Shown: piece after piece, positions 1-6,780 of the stretch
Numbering within the stretch: position 1 is the first letter of the stretch
Layout of the letters: every line of letters starts with the position of its first letter
Program-made: the position numbers and the translations under genes
The notes under the pieces: model-generated
What the model saw: only the letters and a program-made list of their open reading frames with translations
The model's database searches: none
What the model was told of the DNA's origin: nothing
DNA from: JAYOFM01 sp038117225
Lineage (GTDB): Bacteria; Pseudomonadota; Alphaproteobacteria; Rhodospirillales; Casp-alpha2
Assembly: GCA_038117225.1 (NCBI GenBank)
Contig: JAYOFM010000103.1
Span: 1 to 13,831, forward strand
Length of the DNA: 13,831 nucleotides
Direction of reading: 5' to 3'

Positions 1-644
1 CGGCAATACTGTGCATGCTCGGCGCGGCGCGACGCGCCAGCGAGGGCGACCGCATGGTGCGCGACGGCCGCTGGAAAAGCTGGAGCCCGGCGTTCATGGT
101 CGGCACCCAGGTGACCGGTAAGCGCTTCGGCGTCATCGGCATGGGCCGCGTCGGACAGGTCACCGCCATGCGGGCACGTGGCTTCGACATGGAGATCCAC
201 TACCACAATCGCAGCCGCCTCGATCGCAAGACGGAACGGCGTCTCGACGCGACATTCCATGACAGTGTCGACAGCCTGCTTAGCGTCGCCGATGTGCTGT
301 CGTTGCATTGCCCGTCGACGCCGGAAACAAAGGGCATGATGAATGCCGAACGCTTTTCACGACTGCCGGACGGAGCGATCTTCGTTAATACCGCTCGGGG
401 CGCACTGGTCGATGAGGATGCCCTGGTCGACGCATTGGAGTCAGGCAAGCTGGCGGCCGCCGGCCTTGACGTTTTCGTCACTGAGCCTGGCGGAAATCCA
501 AAATTCGCGAACCGCGACGATATGTTTCTGCTACCCCACATCGGCAGCGCGACAGCAGACACCCGTGATGCCATGGGCTATCGGGCGCTGGACAACCTTG
601 ACGCCTTTTTTGCTGGCCGGGAACCGGCTGACCGCGTCGCCTGA
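1..644 (+). CDS. D-2-hydroxyacid dehydrogenase, 3' part (glyoxylate/hydroxypyruvate reductase type)
   Basis: Seen: the frame is open from the left edge (first whole codon at base 3) to TGA at 642-644, so the 5' part lies outside the window. It contains a Rossmann glycine motif (GVIGMGRVGQ, bases 126-155). The end of the second strand reads HNRSRLD, and the basic residues there suggest NADP(H) use. The family's catalytic residues are all present: Arg in VNTARGALVDE (396-398), Glu in DVFVTEPG (483-485) and His in LPHIGSAT (537-539). Family knowledge: such enzymes interconvert 2-oxo acids and D-2-hydroxy acids in the cytoplasm, for example glyoxylate/glycolate or hydroxypyruvate/glycerate. Inference: it may handle a product of the TRAP cargo encoded downstream on the same strand, but 443 bases and a candidate promoter separate them, so it is probably a separate transcription unit. 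Exact substrate is not resolvable. Confidence 0.9.
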   Translation, partial: AILCMLGAARRASEGDRMVRDGRWKSWSPAFMVGTQVTGKRFGVIGMGRVGQVTAMRARGFDMEIHYHNRSRLDRKTERRLDATFHDSVDSLLSVADVLSLHCPSTPETKGMMNAERFSRLPDGAIFVNTARGALVDEDALVDALESGKLAAAGLDVFVTEPGGNPKFANRDDMFLLPHIGSATADTRDAMGYRALDNLDAFFAGREPADRVA

Positions 645-680
645 TTGCGGCCCCCCAACGGCTGTCGCTCAGTGTCACAA

Positions 681-709
681 TTGAATTCACCATTGGTCTC
701 TGGTATACC
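681..709 (+). promoter_or_regulatory. Candidate sigma-70-type promoter of the TRAP operon
   Basis: A TTGAAT hexamer at 681-686 and a TATACC hexamer at 704-709 are separated by 17 bases. This is standard spacing, with partial matches to the -35 and -10 consensus. The -10 element lies inside the TGGTATACCA palindrome, so a bound regulator would block it. A weaker alternative is TTGTTT at 743-748 with TATACC at 765-770 (16-base spacer). Neither has been tested. Confidence 0.35.
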
Positions 710-712
710 AAT
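692..712. promoter_or_regulatory. Putative GntR-family operator
   Basis: The 10-mer TGGTATACCA at 701-710 is perfectly self-complementary. It is flanked by an outer inverted pair, ATTGGT at 692-697 and ACCAAT at 707-712. TGGT-N-ACCA dyads are typical of FadR-subfamily GntR repressors, which often control organic-acid TRAP operons. No regulator gene is visible in the window, so the assignment rests on the site alone. A related element, GGTA-N7-TACC, lies at 756-770. Confidence 0.45.
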
Positions 713-922
713 CCCTGCCTAGGCTAGTCCTCATGGGAGAATTTGTTTATTCGGCGGTACCATATATACCGTTGCATAGCATTCCCGGCCGGGACAATAT
801 TGCGTGGCGATATTCGATTTCCGCTGCCTGGTCTCACATGATCGTGAACGCTGGCGGGCAAGGCCATGTAATCCTTGCGAAAATCAGATGGATGTCGGAG
901 ATTCGCCGAAAGAAGCCCTGGA

Positions 923-940
923 CCGCCATGACTATGGCGG
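923..940 (+). other. Hairpin in the TRAP leader
   Basis: CCGCCAT (923-929) and ATGGCGG (934-940) form a perfect 7-bp stem with a 4-base loop. A further 12-bp perfect palindrome, CCAGAGCTCTGG, follows at 969-980, and GGAGAG (959-964) can pair with CTCTCC (987-992) around it. There is no T-tract, so these do not look like intrinsic terminators. They match no riboswitch class that I recognise. Confidence 0.35.
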
Positions 941-1074
941 AACCGGTGCGGTGAACAGGGAGAGAGATCCAGAGCTCTGGGGAGGGCTCTCCGTTCAACG
1001 CGTGAAATTTGGAATCCGCACTATCGCGGAATGGAAGCTCGACGGCGCGACCATGTGCCCGCGAGCGATCTTTT

Positions 1075-1080
1075 GGGAGA
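1075..1080 (+). promoter_or_regulatory. Ribosome binding site fixing the DctP start
   Basis: GGGAGA lies 7 bases before the ATG at 1088. It supports that start over the in-frame ATG at 1031. The 1088 start also places the twin-arginine motif at residues 10-11, where a Tat signal should have it. Confidence 0.7.
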
Positions 1081-1087
1081 AACCAGT

Positions 1088-2138
1088 ATGTCAGAGAAAA
1101 AAACCAACGTTACACGACGCAAGTTTCTGAAGGGTGGAACCGTTGCGGCGGGTGCTGCGGCCGCGACGTTGGCCGCGCCGAATATCGCCAACGCCGCGCC
1201 GACCGTTCTGAAGGTTCAGGCGGCCTGGGGTGGCGGCATCTTCCTTGAAAATGCCAAGAGCTACGTCGAACGCGTACATGCGATGGCCGGCAAGGACCTG
1301 AAGATTGATCTGCTGTCCGTCAACTCCGTCGTCAAGACCAGTCAGATGCAGGATGCCGTTCACCGCGGCGTGCTCGACGGCGCCCATTATGTGCCGGCCT
1401 ATTGGTATTCCAAGTCCAAGGCCGCGTCGCTGTTCGGTACCGGCCCGTGCTTCGGCTGGTCTGCACAGGAACTGCTCGGCTGGATCCACTACGGTGGCGG
1501 CATTGAGCTATTCAACGAACTGATGGGCTCGCTCGGCCTCAACCTGATCAGCTTCTTCAACAGCCCGATGCCGGCACAGCCGATGGGTTGGTTCAAGGAA
1601 CAGATCAAGGACGCCTCGCAACTGAAGGGCCTCAAGTACCGGACCGTTGGTCTGGCCGCTGACGTTCTCCTTGAAATGGGCATGTCCGTGGTTCAGCTGC
1701 CGGGTGGCGAAATCCAGCCGGCCATGAAGTCCGGCCTGATTGACGCCGCCGAGTTCAATAACCCGACCTCGGATCGCGACTTCGGTATGCAGGACGTCTC
1801 GAAGCACTACCATCTCGCCAGCTTCCACCAGTCGCAGGAAGCCTTCGAGATCACCTTCAACAAGAAGAAATACGATTCCCTGTCGAAGGAGCATCAGGCG
1901 ATCTTGCGGTATGCGTCGGAAGCCGAAAACTCGGACTTCTATTGGAACAACACGCTTCGCTATGCCGATGATCTGGTCAACCTCAAGGAAAAGAGCGGCG
2001 TCAACGTCTACCGTACGCCGGACTCGGTCATGGCCGAACAGTTGNNNNNNNNNNAAGGCTTATGCCAAGAAGGTCATGGGCTACTTGCTGCTGAACCAGC
2101 CGGATTACGGTCTGGCTTATAAGCACTACTTCGGTTGA
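1088..2138 (+). CDS. TRAP transporter solute-binding protein, DctP family, Tat-exported, interrupted by an assembly gap
   Basis: This is a periplasmic receptor that binds an organic acid and delivers it to the DctQM permease. Seen: a Tat signal (TRRKFLKG, residues 9-16), a hydrophobic alanine-rich stretch, and a likely cut after Ala-Asn-Ala (34-36). Typical family blocks follow: YGGGIELFNE (135-144), LKGLKYRTVG (179-188) with the conserved ligand Arg185, and LPGGEIQPAMKSGLIDAAEFNNP (split around 204-226). Residues 1-319 are encoded up to 2044. Ten N follow, then bases 2055-2138 encode 27 residues ending in AYKHYFG. The C-terminal part is one frame off if the ten N are taken literally, so N=10 is a placeholder; a correct gap must be a multiple of 3. 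Homologues known to me have about 20-25 more residues here (inference). Phe223 stands where TakP-like 2-oxoacid receptors have Trp. Substrate unknown. Confidence 0.92.
2045..2054. other. Assembly gap (ten N) inside the DctP gene
   Basis: Ten ambiguous bases interrupt the receptor gene and shift its apparent frame. Codons are intact on both sides: Glu-Gln-Leu ends at 2044 and Lys-Ala-Tyr begins at 2055. The frame break is therefore an artefact of the placeholder length and not a real frameshift or pseudogene. Confidence 0.9.
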
Positions 2139-2180
2139 TCCGACCGGCGCTTAGGCGCTCGTACGTATCATAAGAAGTTC

Positions 2181-2220
2181 GATATTGAGGGGCAGCCGAG
2201 TCGGCTGCCCCTCTGATATC
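2181..2220 (+). other. Strong stem-loop between receptor and permease genes
   Basis: Bases 2187-2199 pair with 2201-2213 in a perfect GC-rich stem of up to 13 bp around a minimal loop. GATAT (2181-2185) pairs with ATATC (2216-2220) as a lower stem across a small internal loop. It begins 42 bases after the receptor stop and has no following T-run. In binding-protein-dependent transport operons, such elements often stabilise the 3' end of the receptor mRNA or lower read-through, giving more receptor than permease. That role is inferred here. Confidence 0.65.
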
Positions 2221-2266
2221 CAAATGGACAGTTCGATCACGCCCATATCGGCGAAAGAGAGAGTTC

Positions 2267-2833
2267 ATGACCAGCATCATTCACACCATCGAAGCCATCA
2301 ATATTTGGATCGGCCGCACCTTTGGTTGGTGTATCCTGATATTGACGTTTTCAGTATCCTACGAAGTCTTCGTGCGATACGTGCTCAATTCGCCGACTGT
2401 CTGGGCGTTTGATATGATGGTGCAGATGTATGGCGCGCTGTTCCTGATGGCTGGGCCATATGCGCTCGCCCAGGACACTCATGTTCGCGCCGACGTGATT
2501 TACCGCCTCTTATCGGTTCGCTGGCAGGCGCGTATCGATCTGGTCCTCTACATCGTCTTTTTCTTTCCTGGCATGGCCGCCTTGTTCTGGTTCGGTTGGG
2601 AAATCGCTTCTGATTCATGGCGATACAAGGAAGTCAGCTGGAACAGCCCAGCGCGCATTCAGATTTATTATTTCAAGACGCTGATCCCACTGGCTGGCGG
2701 ATTACTAATCATCCAGGGCGTGTCCGAATGCATGCGCTGCTACCTTGCCATCAAATCCGGCAAATGGCCGGAGCGGATGGAAGATGCCAAGGAAACCGAA
2801 GACATTTTGGGGCGGCAGGCGGACGGCATTTAG
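2267..2833 (+). CDS. TRAP transporter small permease, DctQ family
   Basis: This is an inner-membrane protein that forms the TRAP permease with DctM. Its 188 residues are usual for the family. Seen: four hydrophobic segments at about 17-37, 48-68, 88-110 and 135-157. The diagnostic DctQ signature includes YEVFVRYVLNSPTVWAFD (residues 33-50), with Arg and Trp at the conserved positions. The block DTHVRADVIYR follows the second helix, as in the family. The C-terminus is a charged tail of about 25 residues. The ATG at 2267 follows a purine-rich GAAAGAGAGAG (2253-2263). It lies 128 bases after the receptor gene, beyond the stem-loop, and 62 bases before DctM, consistent with a single transcript. 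Confidence 0.93.
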   Translation: MTSIIHTIEAINIWIGRTFGWCILILTFSVSYEVFVRYVLNSPTVWAFDMMVQMYGALFLMAGPYALAQDTHVRADVIYRLLSVRWQARIDLVLYIVFFFPGMAALFWFGWEIASDSWRYKEVSWNSPARIQIYYFKTLIPLAGGLLIIQGVSECMRCYLAIKSGKWPERMEDAKETEDILGRQADGI

Positions 2834-2895
2834 TCACGCCAACGTTCGACGCCGGATCCCGGTATTTCAGTTATCATCACGGAGCCCCGAATCGG

Positions 2896-4263
2896 ATGAC
2901 CAATCCAGAAGTCGCCATTTTGATGCTTTCCCTCTTCATCGTCCTGGTGTTGTTGGGTTTCCCGGTTGCCTTCACGCTGCTCGCGATGGGCGTCGCCTTC
3001 GGCTATTACGCTTACTATGAAGCCGGTAGTGTCCAAACAGTCGCTGACGCGCTGAACAACAAGATATTTTACCTACTCAATCAGAACACCTACTCGGTAA
3101 TGGAGAACGACACGCTCGTTGCCATTCCGTTGTTTTTGTTCATGGGCTACGTGGTCGAACGCGCGAACATCGTCAACCGGCTGTTCTACGCCTTGCAGAT
3201 GGCGGCGCGGAACCTACCCGGCTCAATGGCCATCGCGGCCTTGATTACGTGTGCCGTGTTCTCCACGGCAAGTGGCATCGTCGGCGCGGTCGTGACCCTG
3301 ATGGGATTGCTGGCCTTTCCCGCCATGGCCAAGGCCAACTATGACAAGAGCTTCGCCTCTGGCGTCATCTGTGCCGGCGGCACGCTGGGCATTTTGATCC
3401 CACCATCGATCATGTTGATTGTCTACGCGGCGATTGCCGAGTTGTCGCCGCTGCGCCTCTATGCCGCCGCGGTTTTCCCGGGCTTCATACTCGCCGGTTG
3501 CTATATTGTTTATGTCATCACCCGGGTGTTAATCACTCCATCCATCGCCCCCAAACCACGCGAAGAAGATGTTCCGCCGCGAAGCGTCGTCTACCTCCAA
3601 CTGTTGACGTCGTTCGTCCCGTTGACCGCACTGATCATGCTGGTGCTCGGGTCCATTCTCGGTGGGTTGGCGACACCGGCGGAAGCGGCGGCCATGGGCG
3701 CCTTGGGCGCGATTGTACTGGCCGCGATCTATCGCTCGCTCAATTGGGAAATGCTCAAGGAATCCGTGTATCTCACGGCGAAGGCGACGGCCATGGTCTG
3801 CTGGTTGTTCGTCGGTTCGTGGACATTCGCGTCGGTATTTTCCTACCTCGGCGGGCACGAAATTATCGAGCACTTCATTCTCGGCTTCAATCTTTCGCCG
3901 TGGCAGTTCCTGATTCTGGTGCAGGTGATTATCTTTCTGCTGGGCTGGCCGTTGGAGTGGTCGGAAATTCTGATCATCTTTGTTCCCATCTTCCTTCCGA
4001 TGCTGCCGACGTTCGGGGTCAACCCCTACTTCTTCGCCATGCTGGTGGCACTCAACCTGCAGACGTCATTCCTGACGCCGCCCATGGCCATGTCGGCCTA
4101 CTATTTGAAGGGGGTATTGGGTAGAGCGATCGAATTGACCCAGATATTCCGGGGCATCATGCCCTACCTGGGCATCGTGATATTCGTTATGGTGATGATG
4201 TATCAGTACCCGGGCATCGCATTGTGGCTGCCCGACTATCTGTTCGGAAAATACGTTCCGTGA
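2896..4263 (+). CDS. TRAP transporter large permease, DctM family
   Basis: This is the ion-coupled membrane subunit of the TRAP system. The start at 2896 gives 455 residues. The frame is open further upstream to 2617, but that overlaps DctQ and has no family character, whereas MTNPEVAILMLSLF is a typical DctM N-terminus. GGAG at 2881-2884 is a somewhat distant ribosome site. Seen: many hydrophobic segments and the family motifs GFPVAFTLLAMG (21-32), PLFLFMGYVVERANI (78-92), GTLGILIPPSIMLIVYA (162-178), GGLATPAEAAAMGALGA (256-272) and NLQTSFLTPPMAMSAYYLKG (387-406). The segment LGWPLEWSEILIIFVPI (349-365) resembles the subgroup often annotated as mannitol/chloroaromatic transport, a label that does not define the substrate. 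Sodium coupling is known for the family and not shown here. Confidence 0.95.
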   Translation: MTNPEVAILMLSLFIVLVLLGFPVAFTLLAMGVAFGYYAYYEAGSVQTVADALNNKIFYLLNQNTYSVMENDTLVAIPLFLFMGYVVERANIVNRLFYALQMAARNLPGSMAIAALITCAVFSTASGIVGAVVTLMGLLAFPAMAKANYDKSFASGVICAGGTLGILIPPSIMLIVYAAIAELSPLRLYAAAVFPGFILAGCYIVYVITRVLITPSIAPKPREEDVPPRSVVYLQLLTSFVPLTALIMLVLGSILGGLATPAEAAAMGALGAIVLAAIYRSLNWEMLKESVYLTAKATAMVCWLFVGSWTFASVFSYLGGHEIIEHFILGFNLSPWQFLILVQVIIFLLGWPLEWSEILIIFVPIFLPMLPTFGVNPYFFAMLVALNLQTSFLTPPMAMSAYYLKGVLGRAIELTQIFRGIMPYLGIVIFVMVMMYQYPGIALWLPDYLFGKYVP

Positions 4264-4294
4264 TGCATGAACCGGACACCGAAAGAGGGTTAAC

Positions 4295-4489
4295 ATGGCT
4301 GAAAAAATAGGCGGATTGATCGGTACCTTTCTGGTCTCTGGCTTCGTACTTGGCCTTGCGGCGAGTATCTCCCAGGGGTTTGCTGGGTTCTGGGGCGGCT
4401 TGCCCTTCTGGATCATCAGCGGGTCGATATTGGTCCTGGTAATCTATGATTGTTGGAACACCTGCATCCGCAAGAAACCTTCTGACTGA
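4295..4489 (+). CDS. Small two-helix membrane protein of unknown function in the TRAP operon
   Basis: This 64-residue protein begins at ATG 4295 behind a good purine-rich site (GAAAGAGGG, 4281-4289), 31 bases after the DctM stop. The amidase gene starts 33 bases after its own stop, so it sits inside the operon. Seen: two hydrophobic segments at about residues 7-26 and 34-54, joined by a glycine- and aromatic-rich turn (QGFAGFWGGLPFW), then a basic tail ending RKKPSD. I recognise no family. It is too short to be a second DctQ, which needs four helices. Position and membrane character suggest an accessory or stabilising partner of the permease, but this is inference. Confidence 0.72.
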   Translation: MAEKIGGLIGTFLVSGFVLGLAASISQGFAGFWGGLPFWIISGSILVLVIYDCWNTCIRKKPSD

Positions 4490-4522
4490 TTTACCGCCAA
4501 CACCGTACGGAAGGTCGACATA

Positions 4523-5863
4523 ATGGAATTGGCGGATATGGGCGCCGCGCAGCTGGCGCGGATGATTCGGGATGGAGAAGCATCATCCATTGAATTGATC
4601 GACGCCTGCCTTGCCAGAATTGACGAACGCGAGGATCAAGTCGGCGCCTGGGCGCACCTGGACCCAGCGTTCGCGCGCAAGCAGGCGGAACACCGAGACG
4701 CTCTGCGCGCTGCCGGCCTGCCTTGCGGCCCGCTGCACGGCATTCCGGTCGGCATTAAGGATATCTTCGACACCAAGGATCTACCGACAGAAAACGGGAC
4801 CGTCCTCGACGCCGGCCGTGAACCACTCAAGGATTGCACTGCCGTCAGCCGATTGATCGCCGCCGGCGCGGTGATCATGGGCAAGACCGTAACCACCGAA
4901 ATGGCCGTCTATTCCCCCGGAAAAACCCATAATCCGCATCATCCGATGCGAACGCCAGGCGGCTCTTCCAGTGGATCCGCCGCCGCCGTGGCCGCCGGCA
5001 TGGTACCGTTGGCGATTGGGTCGCAGACCAATGGTTCGGTGATCCGACCCGCCTCTTTCTGCGGTGTCGTCGGCTTCAAGCCATCACATGGCCGAATTTC
5101 ACGCGCCGGCGCGCTTGCCCTTTCGCGGGTTCTCGACCATGTGGGGGTTTTCGCCCGCTCCATCGAGGATGCCGCCCTGATCGCTGACAGCCTGATTGGA
5201 TTCGATCCGTCCGATCCGGATACACACCCCGCCGCGTCTCCGCGATTAACCGAGACATGCCTTCAGGAACCGCCGATCCCTCCCCGCTATGCATTCGTAA
5301 AGACTCCAGTCTGGGATAAGGCCGACGCGGCGACACAAGCGGCGTTCGAGGAACTCCGCGATTTTCTCGGCAATCAGTGCGAGGAGGTGGCGACGCCGCC
5401 TGAGTTCGACGCGGCCGTTGGAAACCTCCGCAACATCATGTGCGCCGATCTTGCCCGCTTTCTGTCCGGATACACGGCGCGCGGCGAGGACAAGATCAGT
5501 GAAATTCTTCGCGGTATGATCAATGACGGAAAATCGGTCAGCGCCGTCGATTACAATGACGCGGTCGATCACATTACCCCGTTGCGGGACTGGGTTGGTA
5601 ACCTCTGCGATGAATTCGATGCCATTTTGACGCCGTCGGCGTGTGGCGAGGCGCCCCTCGGACTTGAGGCGACGGGCGATCCCATCTTCTGCACGACCTG
5701 GACCTATCTCGGCGTGCCCGCGGTCAGCGTGCCGTTAATGGAAGGCGAAAACGGCATGCCCGTCGGGATTCAATTGGTCGGGCCGCGTGGAGACGACGCG
5801 CGGCTATTGCGCTCGGCGAGCTGGCTTGCCCGGCGCCTTGGCGAAGAAGACGACGCGGACTAA
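4523..5863 (+). CDS. Amidase-signature hydrolase
   Basis: This is a cytoplasmic hydrolase of carboxylic amides, 446 residues, with a start at 4523 behind GGAAGG (4509-4514). Seen: the full amidase-signature triad. Lys79 is in GIPVGIKDIFDT, the cis-Ser148 is in GGSSSGS, and the nucleophile Ser172 is in GSQTNGSVIRPASFCG. The 69- and 24-residue spacings equal those of the malonamidase E2 triad (Lys62, Ser131, Ser155). The C-terminal block GVPAVSVPLMEGENGMPVG is also typical. The usual GGS after the Thr-x-Thr motif reads NGSV here, as in small-acid amidases. No GatB or GatC is nearby, so a tRNA amidotransferase role is unlikely. As last gene of the apparent TRAP operon it may hydrolyse the imported compound or a derivative; substrate unknown. 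It overlaps the xerD 3' end by 4 bases on the opposite strand. Confidence 0.92.
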   Translation: MELADMGAAQLARMIRDGEASSIELIDACLARIDEREDQVGAWAHLDPAFARKQAEHRDALRAAGLPCGPLHGIPVGIKDIFDTKDLPTENGTVLDAGREPLKDCTAVSRLIAAGAVIMGKTVTTEMAVYSPGKTHNPHHPMRTPGGSSSGSAAAVAAGMVPLAIGSQTNGSVIRPASFCGVVGFKPSHGRISRAGALALSRVLDHVGVFARSIEDAALIADSLIGFDPSDPDTHPAASPRLTETCLQEPPIPPRYAFVKTPVWDKADAATQAAFEELRDFLGNQCEEVATPPEFDAAVGNLRNIMCADLARFLSGYTARGEDKISEILRGMINDGKSVSAVDYNDAVDHITPLRDWVGNLCDEFDAILTPSACGEAPLGLEATGDPIFCTTWTYLGVPAVSVPLMEGENGMPVGIQLVGPRGDDARLLRSASWLARRLGEEDDAD

Positions 5864-6777
5864 GTATCCTCCACCATCGCCAGCGGATGCGCTTGGCTGA
5901 CCAGCGCCTTCAGACGTTCATCCAGCACGTGGGTATAAATTTGCGTCGTCGCGATATCGGAGTGGCCCAGCATCTGCTGCAAGGCGCGCAGATCAGCGCC
6001 ATGCGCAAGCAAATGACTAGCGAATGAATGCCGGAGCACATGCGGCGAAACCCGCCTTGGATCGATACCCGCGGCGCGTGCCAAGTCCTTCAGCATCTGG
6101 GAAAAGCGCACCCGCGTCAGAAATCCATCCTGGCCACGTGATGCGAATATGTACCGTTCCGCCGCCGCGCGACCCGCCTTCCGTACAAAGTGCTGTCGAA
6201 CCTCCAGATAACGCGCCAAAGCGTCCTGGGCTGGCTCGCTGAGCGGTACCAAACGTTCCTTGCCTCCCTTGCCACGCACCGTCAGCATGAGGCCGTCGCG
6301 CGAAATCGCCGATAATGGCAATCCGACGAGTTCCGACACGCGCAATCCGGTTGCGTAGAGAATTTCCATCAAGGCTTCCAACCGCAATCCATCGACACCG
6401 CCAAGAGTTTGCGCGGTGGTCAGCAAAATTTCGACGTCGGCCTCATTCAGATATTTTGGCAGGGTACGGCCGGCGCGTGGTCCATCGACGCCGCGTGTCG
6501 GATCATCGCCACGAATGTTTTCGCCGTAAAGAAACCGGAAGAACTGGCGTAGCGCCGATAATCGGCGCGATGCCGTGCGCGGCGCCATGCCGGATTCCGA
6601 AAGCTGTTTCAAATAGGCGCGAACCTGCGTCGTGGTCGCGTCTTCCGGTTCCCGGTGGCGACGTCGAACGAAGCCGGTGAAGTCCTGCAAGTCACGTCGA
6701 TAAGCCTCAACGGTGTTGACGGCGGATCCTCGTTCGACGGTCAACATCTCCAGGAATGCATCGACATGTCGTGACAT
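5860..6777 (-). CDS. xerD: Tyrosine recombinase XerD
   Basis: This is a site-specific recombinase that, with XerC, resolves chromosome dimers at dif under FtsK control. Its 305 residues match the family's usual length of about 300. Seen: an N-terminal SAM-like DNA-binding domain (about 1-90), then the catalytic domain with all active-site residues: Arg146 (ATGLRVSEL), Lys170 (GKGGKER), His246 and Arg249 (SPHVLRHSF), His272 (MLGHSDI) and Tyr281 (TTQIYTHV). The N-terminus MSRHVDAFLEMLTVERG is typical of alphaproteobacterial XerD. Its ATG lies 3 bases after the stop of the upstream exported-protein gene, so the two are probably co-transcribed. Its chromosomal position beside aroK and aroB and the full motif set argue for the housekeeping recombinase and against an integron or phage integrase. 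Confidence 0.95.
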   Translation of the reverse strand: MSRHVDAFLEMLTVERGSAVNTVEAYRRDLQDFTGFVRRRHREPEDATTTQVRAYLKQLSESGMAPRTASRRLSALRQFFRFLYGENIRGDDPTRGVDGPRAGRTLPKYLNEADVEILLTTAQTLGGVDGLRLEALMEILYATGLRVSELVGLPLSAISRDGLMLTVRGKGGKERLVPLSEPAQDALARYLEVRQHFVRKAGRAAAERYIFASRGQDGFLTRVRFSQMLKDLARAAGIDPRRVSPHVLRHSFASHLLAHGADLRALQQMLGHSDIATTQIYTHVLDERLKALVSQAHPLAMVEDT

Positions 6778-6780
6778 CGT

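Larger units (their letters stand above)
645..1087 (+). other. Intergenic leader upstream of the TRAP transporter genes
   Basis: This is a 443-base stretch with no convincing gene. The short open frames in it (for example 733-954) have no family resemblance or good ribosome site, and one runs out of frame into the receptor gene. It holds a candidate promoter and operator near 681-712, a second GGTA...TACC element at 756-770, a 7-bp hairpin at 923-940 and a 12-bp palindrome at 969-980. If transcription starts near 715, the receptor mRNA has an untranslated leader of over 350 nt, long enough for leader-based control. No clear terminator for the dehydrogenase gene was seen. Confidence 0.6.

Noticed and set aside
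733..954. 73-codon open frame in the leader upstream of the TRAP genes
   Set aside because: It has no family resemblance, no convincing ribosome site, an odd composition and hairpins inside it. It is more likely untranslated leader.
804..1130. 108-codon open frame overlapping the receptor start
   Set aside because: It runs out of frame into the Tat signal region of the receptor gene, and its sequence has no protein-like pattern.
1740..2138. Separate small protein ending in AYKHYFG
   Set aside because: Only the last 27 residues, after the N run, are real. They are the C-terminus of the DctP receptor shifted by the ten-base placeholder.
1088..2138. DctP gene as a frameshifted pseudogene
   Set aside because: The apparent frame change coincides exactly with the ten N, and both flanks are intact coding sequence.
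2181..2220. Intrinsic transcription terminator
   Set aside because: The stem is strong but has no T-tract after it, and the permease genes of the same system follow directly.
2617..2895. N-terminal extension of the DctM frame by 93 codons
   Set aside because: It overlaps the DctQ gene in another frame and has no membrane or family character; the start at 2896 gives the typical DctM N-terminus.
4523..5863. GatA subunit of the tRNA amidotransferase
   Set aside because: No gatB or gatC is adjacent, and the NGSVIRPASFCG block is closer to small-acid amidases; it also sits in a transport operon.
5860..6777. Phage or integron integrase marking a mobile element
   Set aside because: It has the full XerD pattern and length, it lies beside core genes, and no attachment repeats, tRNA or phage genes are nearby.
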